Positions 35,177-44,337 of a stretch of 64,000 bases of DNA are shown in pieces (position 1 is the stretch's first letter; each line of letters opens with the position of its first letter). The notes under the pieces were generated by a model that saw nothing but the letters and a program-made list of their open reading frames with translations, did not search any database and had not been told where the DNA came from. Location of the stretch: the NCBI GenBank assembly GCA_023512345.1, contig JAILZT010000008.1, positions 62,001 to 126,000 of the forward strand, in the 5' to 3' direction. The DNA comes from Paenibacillus sp. Lineage in GTDB: Bacteria > Bacillota > Bacilli > Paenibacillales > Paenibacillaceae. A program made the translations under genes and the position numbers.

Positions 35177-37135
35177 TCACACCGGTTCATCATCCTTCAA
35201 TGCCTCAAGAATTTGCTGAGCCAGCTTGTCGCCGATTGAAAGAGGACGGAAATCCTCAATTCCAGCTTCCTTGATTTTTTTGAGGGAGCCAAAATGCTTA
35301 AGCAGCATCTTACGCCGCTTCTCCCCTATTCCAGGAATAGAGTCCAGCTTGGACGTAATCATTGACTTCCCGCGCTGCTCGCGGTGAAAGGTAATGGCAA
35401 AGCGGTGGACCTCATCCTGAATGCGCTGAAGCAGATAAAACTCCTGACTATCGCGTGCCAGTGCTACCGGCTCTGGAGGATCCCCCACCAGAAGTTGAGC
35501 TGTCTTATGCTTAACATCTTTGACGAGGCCGCAAACCGGAATGTATATCCCCAGTTCATTCTCCAAGATATCAATTGCCGCAGATATTTGCCCTTTGCCT
35601 CCGTCAACCACTATCAGATCCGGCATTGGCAAATCCTCTTTCAGGACCCGTTCATAGCGACGACGAATGACTTCGCGCATCGTTTCATAGTCATCAGGGC
35701 CCTTAACAGTACGAACTTTATATTTGCGATATTCTTTCCTAGCCGGCTTCCCATCAATGAACACGACCATGGCCGATACCGGATTTGTTCCCTGAATGTT
35801 CGAGTTATCGAACGCTTCGATCCGGCTGAGCGAATCAAGGCCAAGGCTATGTCCCAGCCCTTGTGCAGCCCCGGAGGTACGTTCCTCATCCCGTTCAATC
35901 AGTCGGAATTTCTCATCCAGAGCAACTCGTCCATTCTGGCAAGCCATTCCCACCATTTGTTTCTTAAGCCCGCGCTGAGGAACAAGAACCTTAACCCCAA
36001 GCCATTCCTGCAAGGCCGCTGCCCCGCCGAATGCATCTACGATTCCTATGGCGGTTGCTTGCTCTGCCGCGGCTGCACGCTCGGCTGCTTCCTCTGGAGA
36101 CTCTGGCTGCTCCTCTGTGCCAACACCATCCTTCTCTGAGGTACCGGCTACTAATTTCCCTTCAGGCTTCAGGCCGTTGAGCGCAACACTTTCTAGAAGA
36201 GTATCCGGCAGCAATATCTCCTGCGGCACCGCTGGATTGTCACTGTAATACTGAGTTACATAAGACATAAAATCACTATAGGCCTCACCATAAAAAGGAA
36301 AGGCGGAGGAATGACGCTGGATCATTTTACCCTGTCTCATATACAGGATCTGCACACACATCCAGCCCTTGTCCACTGCATAACCAAATACATCGCGATC
36401 CTTTGTATCAGGTGTGTTGATATTTTGTTTCTCCATTAAGGCTTCAATATGGATGATTTGATCGCGAAGTTCTTTAGCCCGTTCGAAGTAGAGTTCTTCG
36501 GCAGCCTCTTGCATTTTCTTCTGCAGATCCTTCTTGATAACTTCATGGCCACCGCCTAGAAAGGAAGCGATGCTCTGGGTGATTTCCTCATAGGTTGATT
36601 TGGAAACCTCCTTCTCACAGGGAGCAAGACACTGCCCCATATGATAATAAAGACATACCTCCTTCGGCATGACTCCACATTTACGGAGTGGATACATCCG
36701 GTCGAGCAGCTTTTTCGTCTGGTGGGCGGCATAAGCATTCGGATACGGCCCAAAATATTTTGCTTTATCCTTAATCACACGGCGCGTAACTTCCAGGCGC
36801 GGATGTGCTTCATTTGTTATTTTAATATAAGGAAAGGTCTTATCATCCTTCAACTGCACGTTATAGCGCGGCATATGCTTCTTAATCAAATTACATTCAA
36901 GAATAAGTGCTTCCATGTTGCTCGATGTAACGATATATTCGAAATCACGAATATCAGCGACAAGCCGCTGAGTTTTCCCATTATGACTGCCTGTAAAATA
37001 AGATCGGACGCGATTCTTAAGAACCTTAGCTTTTCCGACATAGATAATAGTGCCTTCTTCATTCTTCATCAGATAACATCCGGCTAGATCAGGCAAAAGT
37101 GCCAGCTTATTGCGGATATTGTCCATATAGTCCAA
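35177..37135 (-). CDS. uvrC: Excinuclease ABC subunit C
   Basis: A 652-residue nuclease making both incisions in nucleotide excision repair. The N-terminal GIY-YIG domain has [23 protein letters not shown] segment ([13 protein letters not shown]) lies near residue 220. The RNase H-like half contains [14 protein letters not shown] and VVDGGKGQ, and the tail has a helix-hairpin-helix pair ([19 protein letters not shown]). The start is TTG 37135, 8 bases after AGGAGG; ATG 37126 is too far. An insert rich in Ala/Glu near residues 340-365 is variable in the family. Confidence 0.95.
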   Translation of the reverse strand: MDYMDNIRNKLALLPDLAGCYLMKNEEGTIIYVGKAKVLKNRVRSYFTGSHNGKTQRLVADIRDFEYIVTSSNMEALILECNLIKKHMPRYNVQLKDDKTFPYIKITNEAHPRLEVTRRVIKDKAKYFGPYPNAYAAHQTKKLLDRMYPLRKCGVMPKEVCLYYHMGQCLAPCEKEVSKSTYEEITQSIASFLGGGHEVIKKDLQKKMQEAAEELYFERAKELRDQIIHIEALMEKQNINTPDTKDRDVFGYAVDKGWMCVQILYMRQGKMIQRHSSAFPFYGEAYSDFMSYVTQYYSDNPAVPQEILLPDTLLESVALNGLKPEGKLVAGTSEKDGVGTEEQPESPEEAAERAAAAEQATAIGIVDAFGGAAALQEWLGVKVLVPQRGLKKQMVGMACQNGRVALDEKFRLIERDEERTSGAAQGLGHSLGLDSLSRIEAFDNSNIQGTNPVSAMVVFIDGKPARKEYRKYKVRTVKGPDDYETMREVIRRRYERVLKEDLPMPDLIVVDGGKGQISAAIDILENELGIYIPVCGLVKDVKHKTAQLLVGDPPEPVALARDSQEFYLLQRIQDEVHRFAITFHREQRGKSMITSKLDSIPGIGEKRRKMLLKHFGSLKKIKEAGIEDFRPLSIGDKLAQQILEALKDDEPV

Positions 37136-37196
37136 TAGATTCCCCTCCTAAACCAGTGGTCTCCATCCCTCACTCTTACTCAGTGATAGCGCACAA

Positions 37197-37224
37197 AGCG
37201 CCTTCGGAAGGAACCGAAGGCGCT
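37197..37224. repeat. Inverted repeat between trxA and uvrC
   Basis: AGCGCCTTCGG / CCGAAGGCGCT with flanking GCAC/GTGC. No T run; possibly a processing or weak termination hairpin after trxA. Confidence 0.6.
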
Positions 37225-37267
37225 GTGCGGCTGGGCCGAAGACCCAAGACAGTAAGCTTATAAGAAA

Positions 37268-37585
37268 TTATTGATGTTTAGCTACGATATTTTTCAGGGA
37301 TTCTTTGGAGTTCAGTCCTACTACTTTATCAACGGGTTGGCCGTCTTTAAAGAAGATAAGTGTAGGAATACTCATAACGCCGAAGCGGGATGCCGTTTCC
37401 GGATTCTCATCCACATTCAACTTTGCAATTTTCACATCGTCTCCAAGCTCTGCGGACAATTCTTCCAGGATTGGAGCAAGCATTTTACAAGGTCCGCACC
37501 AAGGCGCCCAGAAGTCAACTACTACAGTACCTTGACCTTCCACATCGTTGCTGAAGGATTGATCAGACACGTTCACAATAGCCAT
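37268..37585 (-). CDS. trxA: Thioredoxin
   Basis: A 105-residue standard thioredoxin with active site W29-C-G-P-C33, cis-Pro in MSIPTLIFF and D24 in VVVDFWA. It reduces protein disulfides in the cytosol with thioredoxin reductase. RBS TAAGGAGGAACAC precedes the ATG. Single gene between uvrC and a small membrane protein gene. Confidence 0.96.
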   Translation of the reverse strand: MAIVNVSDQSFSNDVEGQGTVVVDFWAPWCGPCKMLAPILEELSAELGDDVKIAKLNVDENPETASRFGVMSIPTLIFFKDGQPVDKVVGLNSKESLKNIVAKHQ

Positions 37586-37937
37586 GATAGTGTTCCTCCT
37601 TAAATTTTGCGAAGCTGATACGTCTTCCTAAGTGTTGGCCTAAGAGCAACGTTTGCTTCGTAATTGTAGTGTATAAATTGTTTCATGTAATATGATAACC
37701 AAATTACCATTTACCGACACGCATTCAGTATAACATATTTTATACGCCTATGTGAAATATCACATACAATTATATTGCGTTCAAGGTATCTCAACTTGGA
37801 ACAGGTATTCCTTTACAACCTTCGCCTGATTTCGGTATACTTGAGGAAAGCGCATTAATTGTCAATGACTTATTTCATACTCTTGGAAATGCATTCTTAA
37901 CACTGCAGGCCAAAATGCCTGTAAGGAGGCAAATACT
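37586..37937. other. Intergenic region upstream of trxA
   Basis: AT-rich, 352 bp, divergent between trxA and the small membrane protein gene. It must hold both promoters, but I could not fix boxes with confidence. No RNA gene or repeat was recognised. Confidence 0.5.
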
Positions 37938-38096
37938 ATGGATGTCAACGCGCGCACAAGCGATCCTCGTGAGCATATCAACGAAGAGCCCCGTAATGAC
38001 TTAGGCGATTTGATGAATGGATTTTTTGGGATGACGGCTTTTATGAGTGTATTGTTTTTTGGAATGGTAATTGTTAAATTTATTTTTATGGATTAG
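37938..38096 (+). CDS. Small membrane protein (52 residues), possibly YqzM-like
   Basis: ATG 37938 follows a perfect GTAAGGAGG site. The product has an acidic polar half (MDVNARTSDPREHINEEPRN) and one hydrophobic helix at the C-terminal end (AFMSVLFFGMVIVKFIFM). A strong terminator follows the stop codon, so it is a complete small transcription unit. The layout recalls the Bacillus YqzM family, but I cannot confirm that by eye. Function unknown. Confidence 0.75.
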   Translation: MDVNARTSDPREHINEEPRNDLGDLMNGFFGMTAFMSVLFFGMVIVKFIFMD

Positions 38097-38104
38097 AAAC
38101 CACA

Positions 38105-38142
38105 AAAATCCGATTCTTCCTCACGAAGAAATCGGATTTTTT
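38105..38142. terminator. Bidirectional terminator between the small protein gene and dnaI
   Basis: AAAATCCGATT / AATCGGATTTTTT with inner CTTC/GAAG pairing. Confidence 0.92.
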
Positions 38143-38158
38143 GTTGCGTATACGATTC

Positions 38159-39112
38159 TTATCTATTCCCGCGCTGGTTATCCCCATGTAACGGCATAAC
38201 ATCTACGAAAGGCGCAATCCGGTCCATTAATCGTTGACCTTTATATTGCTCTTCCCCGTCCTTACTCGTAAAACTCAAGTGCTTCTCCAGTCCATCCAAA
38301 GGATAATTGGAAGTGTAAAAGGTTGGTTTACGGTTCATGCGATAGTTCAGGATAGCTCCAAGTACATGATCACGGGCCCAAGGATTAAGATTCTCGGCAC
38401 CGATATCGTCAAAAATGAGCAAGTCACAGTTTTTCATGGTATCCACAGTTTCTTTCAGCTTCTGTCCGTCCATCATTATAGATTTCAGGTCCTCAACAAA
38501 GTCGGGCATGTATACAATAACACCGCTATAACCCGCAACAGCAAGTTCATGCAGCAAATAACACATCAAAAAAGTTTTACCAGTCCCAAAAGAGCCGAAC
38601 ATATACAGTCCGTGGGGAGATAATCCATTTTCCTTGGTATTCTCTATATATCGGAACAGTTGATTGACCGCTGGCGCCCGTCGCGGATCTTTGCCCATAA
38701 TATCAATCTCATCATAACCTTCATTCAAGACCCGCTCATCCACATAAAAGCTGCGAATCCGCTTGCGGATGTTGTCCTGGTTATCCTTAGCCACCTGAAG
38801 ACGGCAGGCTGTCTTTCGTTCATACAGCTCCGGTGAGCCGCTGACAGTCTCCACAGTCAGCTTGCTATAGTGGCCTTGAAAATCATTCGGGCATTTATCA
38901 AGTCCAGGACAATTGGTGCAATTACGGTTTTCCTCTACATATTGATAGAGGCGGCTTAAATGAAGCCGCAGCCGCGTTTCGTCCAGCTCCGGATGTTCAG
39001 CCTGCAGCTGCTTCACCAATGGGTTATTCAACAACCTTTGTTCCAGATCGCGAGAGCGCTGGCGCAGTGCAGGATTGTTCATCGAACGCAGCACTTCACT
39101 CATAGACTCCAT
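38159..39112 (-). CDS. dnaI: Primosomal protein DnaI (helicase loader)
   Basis: A 317-residue AAA+ ATPase that loads the replicative helicase DnaC. The N-terminal domain has the zinc site NCTNCPGLDKCPNDFQGH (three Cys and a His). The C-terminal ATPase has Walker A FGSFGTGKT and Walker B LLIFDDIG. RBS GGAGGTGGAACA precedes ATG 39112. It follows dnaB by 18 bp, the usual Firmicutes primosome pair. Confidence 0.93.
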   Translation of the reverse strand: MESMSEVLRSMNNPALRQRSRDLEQRLLNNPLVKQLQAEHPELDETRLRLHLSRLYQYVEENRNCTNCPGLDKCPNDFQGHYSKLTVETVSGSPELYERKTACRLQVAKDNQDNIRKRIRSFYVDERVLNEGYDEIDIMGKDPRRAPAVNQLFRYIENTKENGLSPHGLYMFGSFGTGKTFLMCYLLHELAVAGYSGVIVYMPDFVEDLKSIMMDGQKLKETVDTMKNCDLLIFDDIGAENLNPWARDHVLGAILNYRMNRKPTFYTSNYPLDGLEKHLSFTSKDGEEQYKGQRLMDRIAPFVDVMPLHGDNQRGNR

Positions 39113-39130
39113 TGTTCCACCTCCTTTTTG

Positions 39131-40675
39131 CTAAGTTGCATCAGGTACACCCTTTTTCTTACCTGCCTTAATTTCAGCAGCCTTCTTCATCATCACTGCG
39201 AATTCCTCAGCGGATACAGCTCCAGCTTGTCCGTCATCTACAGCAATCTGAATTTCCGGCTTACCGGAACGGCCTCCATTTTTAGGATACGACCGTGAGC
39301 GGGTTCCTGCTTTATCGGCTGACCCCGCTGATGAAGCTTTCCCCTTTACCTTGGATTGATCCCGAATATAACGCACCGCTTTTTCATATGTATTGATCTG
39401 TTTAACCAACATATTGGAAGCGATCGCCTCTACAAAATTACGATTCATGCGCTGATCCCCACCTGAAGCAACCATAGTCATCAAATAATGAATGAGTACA
39501 TTTATGACTTCTCCAGACAGCTTATAGTTCAGATCAATCTTTTCAAACATATCCATCAATTGGCCGGGAACCGCCCCTGGGAAAAATGTCTGCAGCAGGC
39601 GTGTATAAGGTTCATTTCGGAGCATCATATTATATTGGTGAACATCACATTTGGACAAAAATTGCGGTGGCACTTCCACATAATATTCCATCTCCACAGA
39701 TTGCTCAGGGGAAACCATAGGTTCGTCCTTGTCTTCAACGGAATTGGCACGGATCGAAATCACCTTGGCTGCAGCAATTTCACGTTTCTCCTGACGTTTC
39801 ATATCCTGACGGAAATGCTGGCTCGCTTTGTGCTGCAATTCATCTAGAATAACTTCCCCGTCCGGCGAGAATATTCCATCCTCATCAAGCAGCCTGCAAA
39901 CATCCTGCGGGCTCAGCTTATATTTACGTGCCACATAATTAATAACACCCATCTGGTTATGATCAAAACGCAGCTTCTCAACATGCATCCGGTTCACGGA
40001 TTCACGGGGGAAACGCAAAATAATATCACTATAACCTATAGCCGGCTCTCCAGCCTCACTTTGTCCTGATTGACGAGAAGTAGCTACCTCTGCCAATGCC
40101 TGCTCCAGCTCATAATCTATGACATGCGTATTTAGTTGAAAAATATCATAAAAGGGCAGCGAAATATTTTCTTTTCCGATGGATCTATGATTCCATTCCT
40201 CCGGCTCCCGACTCCAGAACTGCTCACGCAGCGATAACACCGCAAACTTACCAATCTTGTCCCGTAAAAGGAGGGTTAAGTGCTGTGTTGCAAAAAAATC
40301 AGTCGGTGACAGCGGCGGCATAAGCTCATATTCGTACATATAATCATCGGTTTCCTGTACATAGATACGACAGGTCTGAAGAAGCCCCACCGCTTCCAAC
40401 CGGGAAGCCTGATCAATTAAACTCTTGCGGCCTTTCTCATTCGGCTCAATTCCCAAAGTCATGAACAGGCGGCGCTGCTGCTCCACTCCGGAGTAGCCGA
40501 TACTTTCTGCCGGCACATGCTCAAACAACAGACGGTAAAGACTGATGGCGAACGCTCCCACCATGGGCTGATATACGGAACCCAGCATACGCCCGTCAAT
40601 CGCACTAAGACCGAATTCGCGGGAAACGCAGTACCGATGATGTTCGGTAAAATGATGTAAATTGCTCATATGCAT
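39131..40675 (-). CDS. dnaB: Replication initiation and membrane attachment protein DnaB
   Basis: A 514-residue DnaB/DnaD-domain protein that helps load helicase at oriC with DnaD and DnaI. The central part includes the conserved YKLSPQDVCRLLDEDGIFSPDG. The C-terminal DnaD-like domain has FEKIDLNYKLSGEVINVLIHY and NRNFVEAIASNMLVKQINTYEKAVRYI. A basic Ser/Gly linker precedes the end. ATG 40675 is chosen because GGGGGAGA lies 9 bases upstream; ATG 40669 is also possible. Confidence 0.92.
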   Translation of the reverse strand: MHMSNLHHFTEHHRYCVSREFGLSAIDGRMLGSVYQPMVGAFAISLYRLLFEHVPAESIGYSGVEQQRRLFMTLGIEPNEKGRKSLIDQASRLEAVGLLQTCRIYVQETDDYMYEYELMPPLSPTDFFATQHLTLLLRDKIGKFAVLSLREQFWSREPEEWNHRSIGKENISLPFYDIFQLNTHVIDYELEQALAEVATSRQSGQSEAGEPAIGYSDIILRFPRESVNRMHVEKLRFDHNQMGVINYVARKYKLSPQDVCRLLDEDGIFSPDGEVILDELQHKASQHFRQDMKRQEKREIAAAKVISIRANSVEDKDEPMVSPEQSVEMEYYVEVPPQFLSKCDVHQYNMMLRNEPYTRLLQTFFPGAVPGQLMDMFEKIDLNYKLSGEVINVLIHYLMTMVASGGDQRMNRNFVEAIASNMLVKQINTYEKAVRYIRDQSKVKGKASSAGSADKAGTRSRSYPKNGGRSGKPEIQIAVDDGQAGAVSAEEFAVMMKKAAEIKAGKKKGVPDAT

Positions 40676-40848
40676 CTGCGGATATCTCCCCCTTGTTTTC
40701 ACGAATTCATGTAGATTTCTATTCTATCATAAAAACACCGGGCGGAAATGTGGAAAAAAGTCCAATTTCGACTCTTTCCGTCATTTTAACAACCTCTGCT
40801 TCCAGCTTTCTCTAGTTCACGTTATTTAGCTCCAGAAACAAGAAGAAA

Positions 40849-40880
40849 CGGCCCTCAGGTATGAGAGCCGCTGTACTTGC
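40849..40880 (-). terminator. Terminator after yuiB
   Basis: CGGCTCTCA / TGAGGGCCG (one mismatch) on the minus strand, followed by TTTCTTCTT. Confidence 0.6.
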
Positions 40881-40891
40881 GTTCTGATCTA

Positions 40892-41188
40892 TTAAAACAT
40901 TTTGTAGCCGCCGATACGCAGCTTGTGAATAGTCCAACCACTTAGTACCGCACCCGCAAGTCCGAATAGACCTGTAATATAATCTACCATTCGGAACGAA
41001 GACAAATGCTCCCAGAGCGTCATAGCATTACGATCCCATATGGAGTAAACCACTACCGGTAATATCACCAAGACGAACAAATACGCAGGAAACCAGGTAG
41101 TCTTCATTAACATGTTAAGGATAAAGCCAATACCGAACATCATAACAAAGAATAAAACGGCCAGAACAAATACAGGAATAAACCCCAT
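40892..41188 (-). CDS. YuiB-like membrane protein
   Basis: 98 residues with three hydrophobic segments (PVFVLAVLFFVMMFGIGFI; PAYLFVLVILPVVVY; ITGLFGLAGAVLSGWTI). Size and pattern fit YuiB of Bacillus, which also lies near the NDH-2 and ferredoxin-NADP reductase genes (yumB, yumC), as here. Function unknown; a link to membrane respiration is suggested only by this conserved neighbourhood. Confidence 0.75.
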   Translation of the reverse strand: MGFIPVFVLAVLFFVMMFGIGFILNMLMKTTWFPAYLFVLVILPVVVYSIWDRNAMTLWEHLSSFRMVDYITGLFGLAGAVLSGWTIHKLRIGGYKMF

Positions 41189-41599
41189 CTACCGACTTCA
41201 CCCCTCTCTGTGAGAAAACGCACACATTTCGCAAGCTAGTAGTAAGTTTACTAGAAAAATTATATCGAAGCAATGAACATTATTAAAAACAAGGTTGTCA
41301 TCGTTTGCTCTTGGCAACTCGCATGCGATACAATGCATATAGGATAAATGGGTTCATACATAAGGCTTATGCTTCGTAAAACTAAGCGTATGCTTTCGAA
41401 GCCAGTTTTACTGCGGAGCTGTTTCTACCGAAGCTTATGCTCCGTAAAACCAAGCGTATGCTTTCGAAGCCAGTTTTACTACGGAGCAACCCTACGGGGC
41501 TCGTGCTCCGTAAAACCAAGCGTATGCTTTCGAAGCCAGTTTTACTGCGGAGCAACCCTTCGGGGCTCGTGCTCCGTAAAACTTTTAAGGAGTGAGAAC
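41189..41599. other. Control region and leader of hemQ
   Basis: It has a candidate promoter (TTGCTC 41305-41310, 18 bp, TACAAT 41329-41334), then a repeat array at 41363-41585 and the hemQ ribosome site (AAGGAGTGAG). No other gene is seen. Confidence 0.6.
41363..41585 (+). repeat. Three tandem 66-68-bp palindromic repeats in the hemQ leader
   Basis: The unit AAGCGTATGCTTTCGAAGCC starts at 41384, 41452 and 41518. Each unit carries a GTTTTAC arm (41405, 41473, 41539) flanked on both sides by GTAAAAC arms (41376, 41444, 41510, 41576), plus CGGAGC/GCTCCG arms. Each GTTTTAC can pair with the GTAAAAC to its left or right. Two units are almost identical; the first has a different loop. The array ends just before the ribosome site. 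Confidence 0.9.
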
Positions 41600-42352
41600 A
41601 TGAACGAAGCCGCTTTGACACTGGAAGGCTGGTATGCCTTACATGATTTCCGCTCTCTGAATTGGACTGCCTGGACGGCGGCCGATGATGAAGAGCGCGC
41701 CGTTGCTATGGATGAATTGAATGCTTTTATACAAGAGTGGAGCCCGGTTGAGGAAGCCAATGAAGGCAGTTCCACCATGTACTCTATTGTGGGTCAGAAA
41801 GCTGATTTTGTAATGATGCACTTACGCGAAACCCTGGAAGACCTCAATAAACTTGAGACCGCATTCAACAAAACAGCATTTGCCCGCTTTACACTTAAAG
41901 CTTATTCCTATGTAAGTATTGTAGAACTCAGCAACTATGCAGCAGGTGGAAGTGACGGCGGAGACCCTATGCAGAGCCCGCATGTCATTGCTCGACTGAA
42001 GCCTATCTTGCCGAAAGCTAAACATATTTGCTTCTACCCCATGAATAAAAAACGTGAGCTCGCCGATAACTGGTATATGCTTGATATGGCAAAACGTCGC
42101 GAGTTGATGCATTCGCACGGTTTAATCGGACGTGGTTACGCCGGTAAAGTTAAACAGATCATTAGTGGTTCAGTGGGATTAGATGATTGGGAGTGGGGCG
42201 TGACCCTTTTCGCCGAGGATGCCCTTCAATTTAAGAAGCTTGTATACGAAATGCGATTTGACGAGGTTAGCGCCCGTTATGGCGAATTCGGAGCCTTTTA
42301 TGTTGGCAATCTGCTGACCCCGGAGTCTTTTGAAGAAATGCTAAAACTTTAA
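41600..42352 (+). CDS. hemQ: Coproheme decarboxylase HemQ (chlorite dismutase family)
   Basis: 250 residues from ATG 41600 behind AAGGAGTGAG, the normal HemQ length. The frame runs open further upstream only because the repeats happen to lack stops. The proximal heme-ligand region is [20 protein letters not shown], followed by [33 protein letters not shown], both highly typical. It turns coproheme III into heme b, the last step of the Gram-positive heme pathway. Single gene with a strong terminator. Confidence 0.94.
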   Translation: MNEAALTLEGWYALHDFRSLNWTAWTAADDEERAVAMDELNAFIQEWSPVEEANEGSSTMYSIVGQKADFVMMHLRETLEDLNKLETAFNKTAFARFTLKAYSYVSIVELSNYAAGGSDGGDPMQSPHVIARLKPILPKAKHICFYPMNKKRELADNWYMLDMAKRRELMHSHGLIGRGYAGKVKQIISGSVGLDDWEWGVTLFAEDALQFKKLVYEMRFDEVSARYGEFGAFYVGNLLTPESFEEMLKL

Positions 42353-42357
42353 TTCAC

Positions 42358-42397
42358 AACGCTGGTCCCGAATGTATTGGGTCCGGCGTTTTTTTAT
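42358..42397 (+). terminator. Terminator after hemQ
   Basis: AACGCTGG / CCGGCGTT arms followed by TTTTTTT. Confidence 0.88.
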
Positions 42398-42399
42398 TC

Positions 42400-42480
42400 G
42401 GTGGAATTCCCATCCAAGGGCAATTCAATTGTACTTTTACATCTCATTTGGCGGAATCCGCCATCCGAGGGCGATTTCAT
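42400..42480. repeat. Imperfect direct repeat between convergent genes
   Basis: GGAATTCCCATCCAAGGGCA near 42404 and a similar GGAAT-CCGCCATCCGAGGGC segment near 42452 are about 48 bp apart. Possibly remnants of a small dispersed repeat. Confidence 0.4.
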
Positions 42481-42506
42481 ATCCTGATCAATAATTGACA
42501 CAGCGG

Positions 42507-42543
42507 CTAAAAAAAGGGTGTGCCTCAAAAGAGACACACCCTT
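42507..42543 (-). terminator. Terminator of the ndh operon
   Basis: AAGGGTGTGTCTC / GAGGCACACCCTT on the minus strand with a four-base loop, then TTTTTTT. Confidence 0.92.
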
Positions 42544-42550
42544 AAACGTC

Positions 42551-42853
42551 TTATATACTCTTAGAACCTTCGTCTTCGTCTACAATATTGCCTTCGTCCT
42601 CGTCTTCAACACCGTCTTCATTGCTCTTCAAGCTTTCCAGATATTCTGCGGTGGCTCGATCTCGAGCCCGGCCCTTATCCTTAAGCCGTTCAATAGCCGG
42701 AAGTATGAGAAGGTCAATTTCCTTCTGGACATTATAAGCCAAATCGTAACGATTCTGGTCCTCTAAAAAAGACCCCACTTCAATCAAGCCGTTATACCGA
42801 TCTAGTTCATCCCTCGTTAATAATCCACGAACTTGTACGCTGCAGTGACGCAT
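42551..42853 (-). CDS. Conserved-looking hypothetical protein with acidic tail, coupled to NDH-2
   Basis: 100 residues; not recognised. The first 75 residues are predicted helical (ELDRYNGLIEVGSFLEDQNR, AYNVQKEIDLLILPAIERL). The last 25 are very acidic (EDGVEDEDEGNIVDEDEG). ATG 42853 lies one base after the ndh stop codon, so translation is coupled. It may assist or regulate the dehydrogenase (inference from coupling only). Confidence 0.75.
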   Translation of the reverse strand: MRHCSVQVRGLLTRDELDRYNGLIEVGSFLEDQNRYDLAYNVQKEIDLLILPAIERLKDKGRARDRATAEYLESLKSNEDGVEDEDEGNIVDEDEGSKSI

Positions 42854-42854
42854 C

Positions 42855-44048
42855 CTAAAGGAATCTGCCTTTTTTCAGTACTAGCGGAATGCCGCCAATA
42901 ATGAACAAGTAACGCATGTCGACTACCTTCTTCAGTTGAGCCGCTGTCCAACCCTTGTAGGTCTTCTCACCAACGACTGCAATGCCTTGACCTTTGCCAA
43001 GTGAAGCAACGGTTCCCTTATTACTAAAGGAGAACTTCTTCGGCTGCTGGTTGCGGATAGAAGCTACAAGATTATGCGCGCAGCATTCTCCCTGCTGCAT
43101 TGCAATTTGCGCAGTTGGCGGATAAGGACGCCCTTCCGGATTAATCATCAAAGACCCGTCACCAATAATAAAGATATTCTCATGACCAGGTGCATGTAGA
43201 TATTCATCTACCTTCACACGACCGCGCATTGCTTCGAAACCGGCTGCTTCGATTAGACGATTACCACGAATACCACCCGTCCAGACGATAGTTGAAGCCT
43301 TGATTTCTTCACCGGTTGCGAGAATAACTCCACCTGGTAGACATTCCTTAATAGCTACACCCATCTTGAAGGTAACGCCCTTCTTGGTAAGTACAGTCAT
43401 CGCATGCTCCACCAATTCAGGAGCAAAACCAGGTAGCGCTGTAGGAGCAGCTTCTATGTTATAAATATTCACTAGACTAGGGTCCACATCAAATTCTTTA
43501 CAGAGACCAGGAATGCGGTCAGCTAATTCTGCAACAAACTCAATTCCGCTAAAACCGGCACCTCCGACTACAAAATTGATGTGTTCCTGTGCATTGTTTT
43601 CATTCTTGTACTTAGCAAATTGATATTCGATATGTTCACGAATTAGGCGAACCGAATTGATGCTGCGAATCGTTAACGCGTATTTATCCAGTCCGGGGAT
43701 ACCGAAAGTTTCCGGTACGCCACCCAGTGCAATAACTAGGTAATCATATGAAAGGGTTCCATCCTCTAAAATGACCTTCTTTTGTTGAGTACGGATTTCC
43801 TGTACCGAGGATTTAACCAAGTCAATTTTGAATTCATCAATTAATTTGGAAATGGATACCCGCGTGTGCTCAATGCTGTCCGTTCCCGCAGCTGGCATAT
43901 GCAAATGGGTTGTAAAGTAGTGATACTCATGGCGGTTAACTAAGGTAACGTCCGCTTCATTATAATTTAGTGCTTTTTGTAAACGTTGGGCGGTCAAAAT
44001 TCCTCCATAACCCGCGCCTAAGATTACAATTTTGGGAATGCTACTCAT
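42855..44048 (-). CDS. Type II NADH:quinone oxidoreductase (NDH-2, YumB-like)
   Basis: A 397-residue FAD enzyme passing electrons from NADH to menaquinone without proton pumping. GAGYGGILTAQRL binds FAD, VVGGAGFSGIEFVAELADR binds NADH, IIGDGS is the second FAD motif, and PPTAQIAMQQGE is a quinone-site signature of the family. Start ATG 44048. Divergent from the ferredoxin-NADP reductase gene, as with yumB and yumC in Bacillus. Confidence 0.92.
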   Translation of the reverse strand: MSSIPKIVILGAGYGGILTAQRLQKALNYNEADVTLVNRHEYHYFTTHLHMPAAGTDSIEHTRVSISKLIDEFKIDLVKSSVQEIRTQQKKVILEDGTLSYDYLVIALGGVPETFGIPGLDKYALTIRSINSVRLIREHIEYQFAKYKNENNAQEHINFVVGGAGFSGIEFVAELADRIPGLCKEFDVDPSLVNIYNIEAAPTALPGFAPELVEHAMTVLTKKGVTFKMGVAIKECLPGGVILATGEEIKASTIVWTGGIRGNRLIEAAGFEAMRGRVKVDEYLHAPGHENIFIIGDGSLMINPEGRPYPPTAQIAMQQGECCAHNLVASIRNQQPKKFSFSNKGTVASLGKGQGIAVVGEKTYKGWTAAQLKKVVDMRYLFIIGGIPLVLKKGRFL

Positions 44049-44337
44049 GTTCCGGCTCCTTCCAACAAGTGAATCTGTCTATGTGTTATTTTTTGTAAAC
44101 CTTTTTGTGAATTTATACACTTAAAGTTAGAATAAATTCCAATAAAACTTAAGGGATTTCGAAAATAATCATATATATTGTAAACCTTACTCCACTTTTA
44201 ATCAAATATAATGATTTAAAAAACACATCATAATTTCTGGCATAGCAAACTCTTTGCAGGGCGCTGTCACTATGATTATAATAAGTAGGTAATCAAGTAT
44301 GGCAAATTGAATATATCAACTCGGAGGTGCGAATTCT

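Noticed and set aside
35384..36139. A 251-codon + strand frame opposite uvrC
   Set aside because: It is antisense to conserved UvrC sequence, with Cys/Leu-rich content typical of shadow frames and no ribosome site.
41348..41599. Upstream extension of HemQ through the repeats (Ser/Val/Lys/Phe-rich repeats)
   Set aside because: HemQ has its normal length and a good ribosome site at 41600. The 66-bp repeat merely happens to be free of stops in that frame.
42400..42510. Possible insertion-sequence remnant between hemQ and the ndh operon
   Set aside because: Only one imperfect direct repeat is visible, with no transposase sequence or terminal inverted repeats.
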